From contig JANXAA010000089.1 in the NCBI GenBank assembly GCA_025061865.1, forward strand, positions 1 to 7,985: a DNA stretch of 7,985 nt, in the 5' to 3' direction. Positions 4,578-7,985 of this stretch are shown here, one piece after another. Source of the DNA: Acidobacteriota bacterium. GTDB taxonomy: Bacteria > Acidobacteriota > HRBIN11. How positions within the stretch are numbered: position 1 is the first letter of the stretch; each line of letters begins with the position of its first letter. A program made the position numbers and the translations under genes. The notes beneath the pieces are model-generated. The model was not told where the DNA came from and did no database searches. It saw only the letters and a program-made list of their open reading frames with translations.

Positions 4578-6721
4578 TTAACCTTGTACCCAGAGACGCC
4601 GGGCCAGTTTCAGGGTGTCGCCCCTCGAGATGGGGACGAGGACGGCCAGGGCCATCCGTTCGGCCACATCGTCCGTGAGACAGGGCCGCACCGAGGCCAC
4701 CGCCTTCCCCCGGGGCGGGGCTTCCGGGTCCTCCCAGGGCACGCCCTCGATTCGTAAGCGGCGGAGCGCTATGGCGACCGCCTGTTCTACCTGGGCCTTT
4801 CCGCCTGACGTGAGCAGTCGGGCCACCTGTCCGTCCCGAGGGGGCGTCGGTTCGGTCCAGGTTGAATGCCCAGATCAAGCCAAAGGCGGAGGACCGCATA
4901 GGCCGGCGACACGGCTCTCACAGGGATATCGACCGGCGGGGCCGGCGTCGAGGCCCTGTCGTTCCACCAGTCCATTAGGGCGAAGCAGGCGGTCCATCGG
5001 TGGACCTGGCGGATGTCGACCTCGCCGTGTAACAAGGCCATGACGTCGGCCAGCGGGGCGTAGCGGCGGGCATCCAGAGGCAAGCGGTCGAGTTCCGCGC
5101 CGGCGAGCCACCTGGACCAGAAGAGCGCCCGGAAGTCTGCCCCGGGGTCCCATCCAGACCATCGGGGGAGATGCGCCGGCGGTGGGTCCGGAAGCTTCCA
5201 GCGCCGGGCCGGCCAGTCGAACTGAAGGAGAAGGAGGTGGGCAAGGATCGGCCCCACGGCCCCGACCCCGAGGATCGAGCCGAGGGCACGGCCCAGACGA
5301 CACGCCGGCTTCTCGCGAATATCTGGCTCCAAGACCTTCTCCCACAGGTGGACGGATAGCGGAGGGAGCGGCTTCGGCGGTGGGGCGTCTTTTTCCTGGC
5401 CTCGGTGCAAGACGAGGTCGCGATGGAGGTCCCAGAGCACTTCGAGTAAGTGCCGATAGGATTCGAGACCCAGTTCGTCTACGGCTCGGTTAATCGCAGC
5501 ATCCAGGCGCGCGCAAGGCCCGCCGTCGGTCGGTGCGTCCGAACTGGTCCAGCCACCCCTCTTCGGCCAGCGGGTCCAGGATCTGCCGGAGCCGGCTGCT
5601 TTCCTCCCCGAAGTCACCGACGCGGGTCAAGCCGCGCGGGATGGCCTGGGCCAACCGTCTTCCCCCCTGGCTGGGTCGGCGCCCCTCGAGCACAAAGCGA
5701 TGGAAGGTCGAGAAGGCCGCCGCGACCCCCCGGCCTACGACGGCGGCCCGGAACTCCGGGGCCGTGGCTGCGAAGCCGCGGTTCGAAAGCCGGGCGCGAA
5801 ACTGCCGGATCTGCATCTGGAATTCTGCCCACGTGTGAGGGCGTTCGCGGGTCCATGTCGGCAAGTGAAGCTCGACATTCGACCACCGCCTTCCGCCCAG
5901 CTCGACCGTCGTACCTTCGAAAACGAAAGGAAAAGCGGGGTAGGATAGACGACCCCAGCGCAAACGCTGCAGGCTCCCTCGTAAGGCCATCGCTCCCCGC
6001 ATAGCCAGCAGAAAACACCAAGGGGAGACAGGGGCATCCTTCTCCCGGTACCCCCTGGCCACCCCTGTGGCGTAGCGCTTCATCGACTCTGGGAAGAAGA
6101 GGTAGCCGCTTTCTAAGGTACGCTTCAGGGACGGCGTCCCCTCGGCAAAAGCGACCAAGCCAGGTCTGCTTCAGCCTCTTGGGCCGCTTTAGTCGCTTTG
6201 TCGAGCTGGGAGAAGTAGTTGCCGCTGCCTTCCTGACCGTAGCTGGGGAAGAGGGGATGGGGCTGGAGTTGGGGTTTTTCTTGAGGAGTCGAGGGCCGGG
6301 TTGGAGGGGGTTGAAATGGGGGCACGGCCACGGCTCTTGCAAAAAGCGCCAACTCCGGCTCTAACGCATCGTGAAATGCAGGAGTCCGGATCAAGAACGA
6401 ACTTTCCTGGCAAGTCTCTTGGTTTCCTCTCTTTCCAGACATGCCGTGGTAGGGGCAAGGGAGGTTTCTGCCGCATTTCTGGCTTCGACGGGGCTTGAAT
6501 TCTCGGGACACCTTCTGGGCCCACTCCAGCAAGCCGTCGCGCAGGCGTTCTTGGATAGATTCTTTTTGAATGTCTGGCATTTTCATCACTAGGTGATAGG
6601 CCTCATCCCACCAAAAGAGGGCATCCGGGTAAAGCTCGCCCAAGATGGCCATGATCCCGTACCCTTTGAGCAGGTCCCCTAAGGACCGGGGCGACACGCC
6701 TGTAAAAACGATTTCTCCCAT
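4578..6721 (-). pseudogene. csx17: Csx17 (Cas8u2), large subunit of type I-G Cascade, three frameshifts
   Basis: Csx17 is the Cas8-like large subunit expected to recognise the PAM. The protein has to be read in four pieces. Piece 1 runs from the ATG at 6721 to about 6150 and holds GVSPRSLGDLLKGYGIMAIL, the family's GC.P.PL..YLKALGVLR start. Piece 2, to about 5510, holds SPWCFLLAMRGAMALRGSLQ and then VVGRGVAAAFSTFHRFVLEGR. Piece 3, to about 4840, holds ARLDAAINRAVDELG and then YAPLADVMALLHGEVDIRQV. Piece 4 ends LLTSGGKAQVEQAVAIALRR, LRIEG, then GDTLKLARRLWVQG and TAA. The sum is about 714 codons, normal for the family. Shifts lie near 6144-6158 (one base missing), 5507-5530 (one extra) and 4840-4844 in a G5 run (one missing). 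All are in short runs, so real decay and sequencing error are both possible. The start overlaps the cas3 stop as TGATG. Confidence 0.87.
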
Positions 6722-7985
6722 CAGCTGGCCCTCCAGTCGGCGATTCGAATCAGAGCTTCGAGGTACGCTAAGCCAAAGGGCCCGTACTCGTCCAACAGCC
6801 GTTTCACCCGTCCCTGCCAGCTCCGCCAGTTCTGGGAAGGGAATAGTCTATCGACATTCAGTATTACGGGACCTCTCTCTGGGCCGCACGGAAGGGCTTC
6901 AGGGGGAATGCGGTCTCCGGTCCGGACGCCGCAGAGGTCCGTCGGGTCGGTCTCGTCCCAAGGCTCCGGCATGAGCCGGACTTTGCCATGGTGGGCCAGG
7001 ATAAGGAACGCCGCCAGGTCGTCGTCCGGAACGCATTCCAGAAAGGCCAAAAGAGAGGCCAGTTCGTGGCGGAAGCCGGCCGGAGGTCCACCCCGGCCGT
7101 TGCTCTTTGCATACAGGACGCCGTCCTTGGGGTGGCCCTGATCGGGTTTTCCGGATTTCCGGAGCATCTCCTTGAAAGGGTTGCCTCCATTGGCCGTTCT
7201 CCTCCCGTTGGAGAGCCTTTCCGACGTCGTGCCATCGGGCCGCCAAGACAAGGGATTGGCGGGGTCGGTCAGGCAGTCGCAGGGCCTGAGCCAACGATTC
7301 GGCTTCCTGGGCGGCGGCCTCCAAATGCGGCTTCAGCTCCATCCATCCTCTGGAAAAGCTTCGGGGATCCTCTGCGAGAGCTTGGGGACCGACCAGTCGG
7401 TCGTCGATTATTTCTTGGACCGACCCCATGCCCGTATCCGTCATCCGGACCCATGCGCGAACCTGACGTCCGTCTTCCTCCACTCGGTCCACGATGAAGT
7501 CGGGACGCCTGTCGCGAGCCTCCGGGTCCCAACCTGTCGCTTCGTTATAACAGCCGTAGGTCCAGTCCACCATGACCGTATCGCCCGGTTGGATCTCGCC
7601 GCCACGGGCTTGGCGCCAGGCAGACCCCTGCTGGCGGCCGGTCGCAGGCGTTAAAATCCACACTTTCTTATCCCGGAAAGCCGCCCGTGCCTCGTAAAAG
7701 GGGACCGGGCACAACTCGTCGGGGTGAATCGCGACCTGTTCGTCGACCTCCCGACCGTCTTGGGGGATGCGCCGCCAGAGGAGGTATGCATCGACGTCCC
7801 GATCGGCGCCCCGCACGAAAGCGCTCACGTCGGTATAGCCTCCGGACAAGTCGAGGTCTGTGCCGAAGAGCTCATCAAGGTCAAAGCACCGCAGCACGGG
7901 GCCTTCGATAGGGAGGGAAACGTTCAACCGAGCGAGGTTCTCGGGCGACGCACAGCCGCCGCATTGATTCATTAGCTCTTTCAGC
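6721..7985 (-). pseudogene. cas3: Cas3, C-terminal part with HD nuclease domain, one frameshift
   Basis: In type I-G, Cas3 carries the helicase first and the HD nuclease at the C-terminus. Only the C-terminal ~420 codons are visible and the frame is open at the right edge. The Met codon at 7972 is internal, since the frame continues upstream (LKELMNQ). Recognisable segments are DLDLSGGYTDVSAFVRG, DELCPVPFYEAR and WTYGCYNEATGWDPEA. The HD residues follow: LKPHLEAA, then ARWHDVGKA (HD codons at 7226-7231). Near 7172-7182 the reading must shift by one base (one extra base in minus-strand CCCTTTC), so that GQWRQPF joins KEMLRKSG. It continues GFRHELASLLAFL, LILAHHGKVRL and IRIADW to a TGA overlapping csx17. 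As written, the first frame runs out of homology and loses the later metal-binding His and Asp residues. This could be mutation or sequencing error. Confidence 0.87.
6729..6734 (-). promoter_or_regulatory. ribosome binding site of csx17
   Basis: GGAGGG on the minus strand lies 7 bases before the ATG at 6721, within the last codons of cas3. It supports this ATG as the csx17 start and tight coupling to cas3. Confidence 0.7.

Noticed and set aside
5490..6721. The csx17 pieces as separate small genes in an unusual multi-subunit Cascade.
   Set aside because: The pieces overlap, lack their own starts with ribosome binding sites, and together give one normal-length Csx17.
7172..7182. Programmed frameshifting in cas3, because the site reads CCCTTTC.
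   Set aside because: The required shift is +1, while a heptamer of this kind in the proper phase would give -1. No downstream stimulator is apparent, and several other frameshifts in the locus suggest a common trivial cause.

Overview
This GC-rich window holds the tail of a selenocysteine-synthesis gene and a nearly complete, but visibly broken, type I-G (formerly I-U) CRISPR-Cas locus. The source is probably a bacterium: SelA is the bacterial enzyme for Sec-tRNA synthesis, spacing is tight with ATGA-type overlaps, and several starts have GGAGG-like ribosome binding sites. No marker in the window identifies the phylum.

Layout from left to right. Positions 1-468 (+) encode the C-terminal end of SelA, open at the left edge. 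A short convergent intergenic stretch with GC-rich hairpins follows. Positions 548-798 hold a very small CRISPR array: three recognisable 36-nt repeats, a decayed terminal repeat and three spacers of 36, 36 and 35 nt. Positions 799-1052 are the leader-side gap between cas2 and the array and contain a repeat-like hairpin. All genes from 1053 to the right edge lie on the minus strand and read leftward toward the array: cas3 (C-terminal HD part only, open at the right edge), csx17/cas8, csb1/cas7, csb2/cas5-cas6, cas4-cas1 and cas2. This is the canonical I-G order.

In an intact system, Cas3 would nick and degrade the target, Csx17, Csb1 and Csb2 would form the crRNA-guided Cascade with Csb2 also cutting pre-crRNA, and Cas4-Cas1 with Cas2 would acquire spacers. 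Here only csb2 and cas2 read as intact. cas3 has one frameshift next to its HD motif. csx17 has three. csb1 has an in-frame TAG about two-thirds of the way along. The cas4-cas1 fusion has lost roughly 1.2 kb, joining the first ~41 residues of Cas4 out of frame to the last part of Cas1. It also has a Gly where Cas4 normally has an iron-sulphur Cys and an in-frame TGA near the Cas1 C-terminus. The small array with a decayed terminal repeat fits a system that no longer acquires spacers.

The four frameshifts are single-base events in or near short runs, so they could be sequencing errors. The large deletion and the two nonsense codons are not the usual indel error type. The best reading is therefore genuine decay of the locus, possibly exaggerated by sequencing error. 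I did not find a convincing new system. The interest lies in the pattern of decay, the survival of csb2 and cas2, the repeat-like element upstream of the array, and an 18-bp tandem repeat inside csb2.
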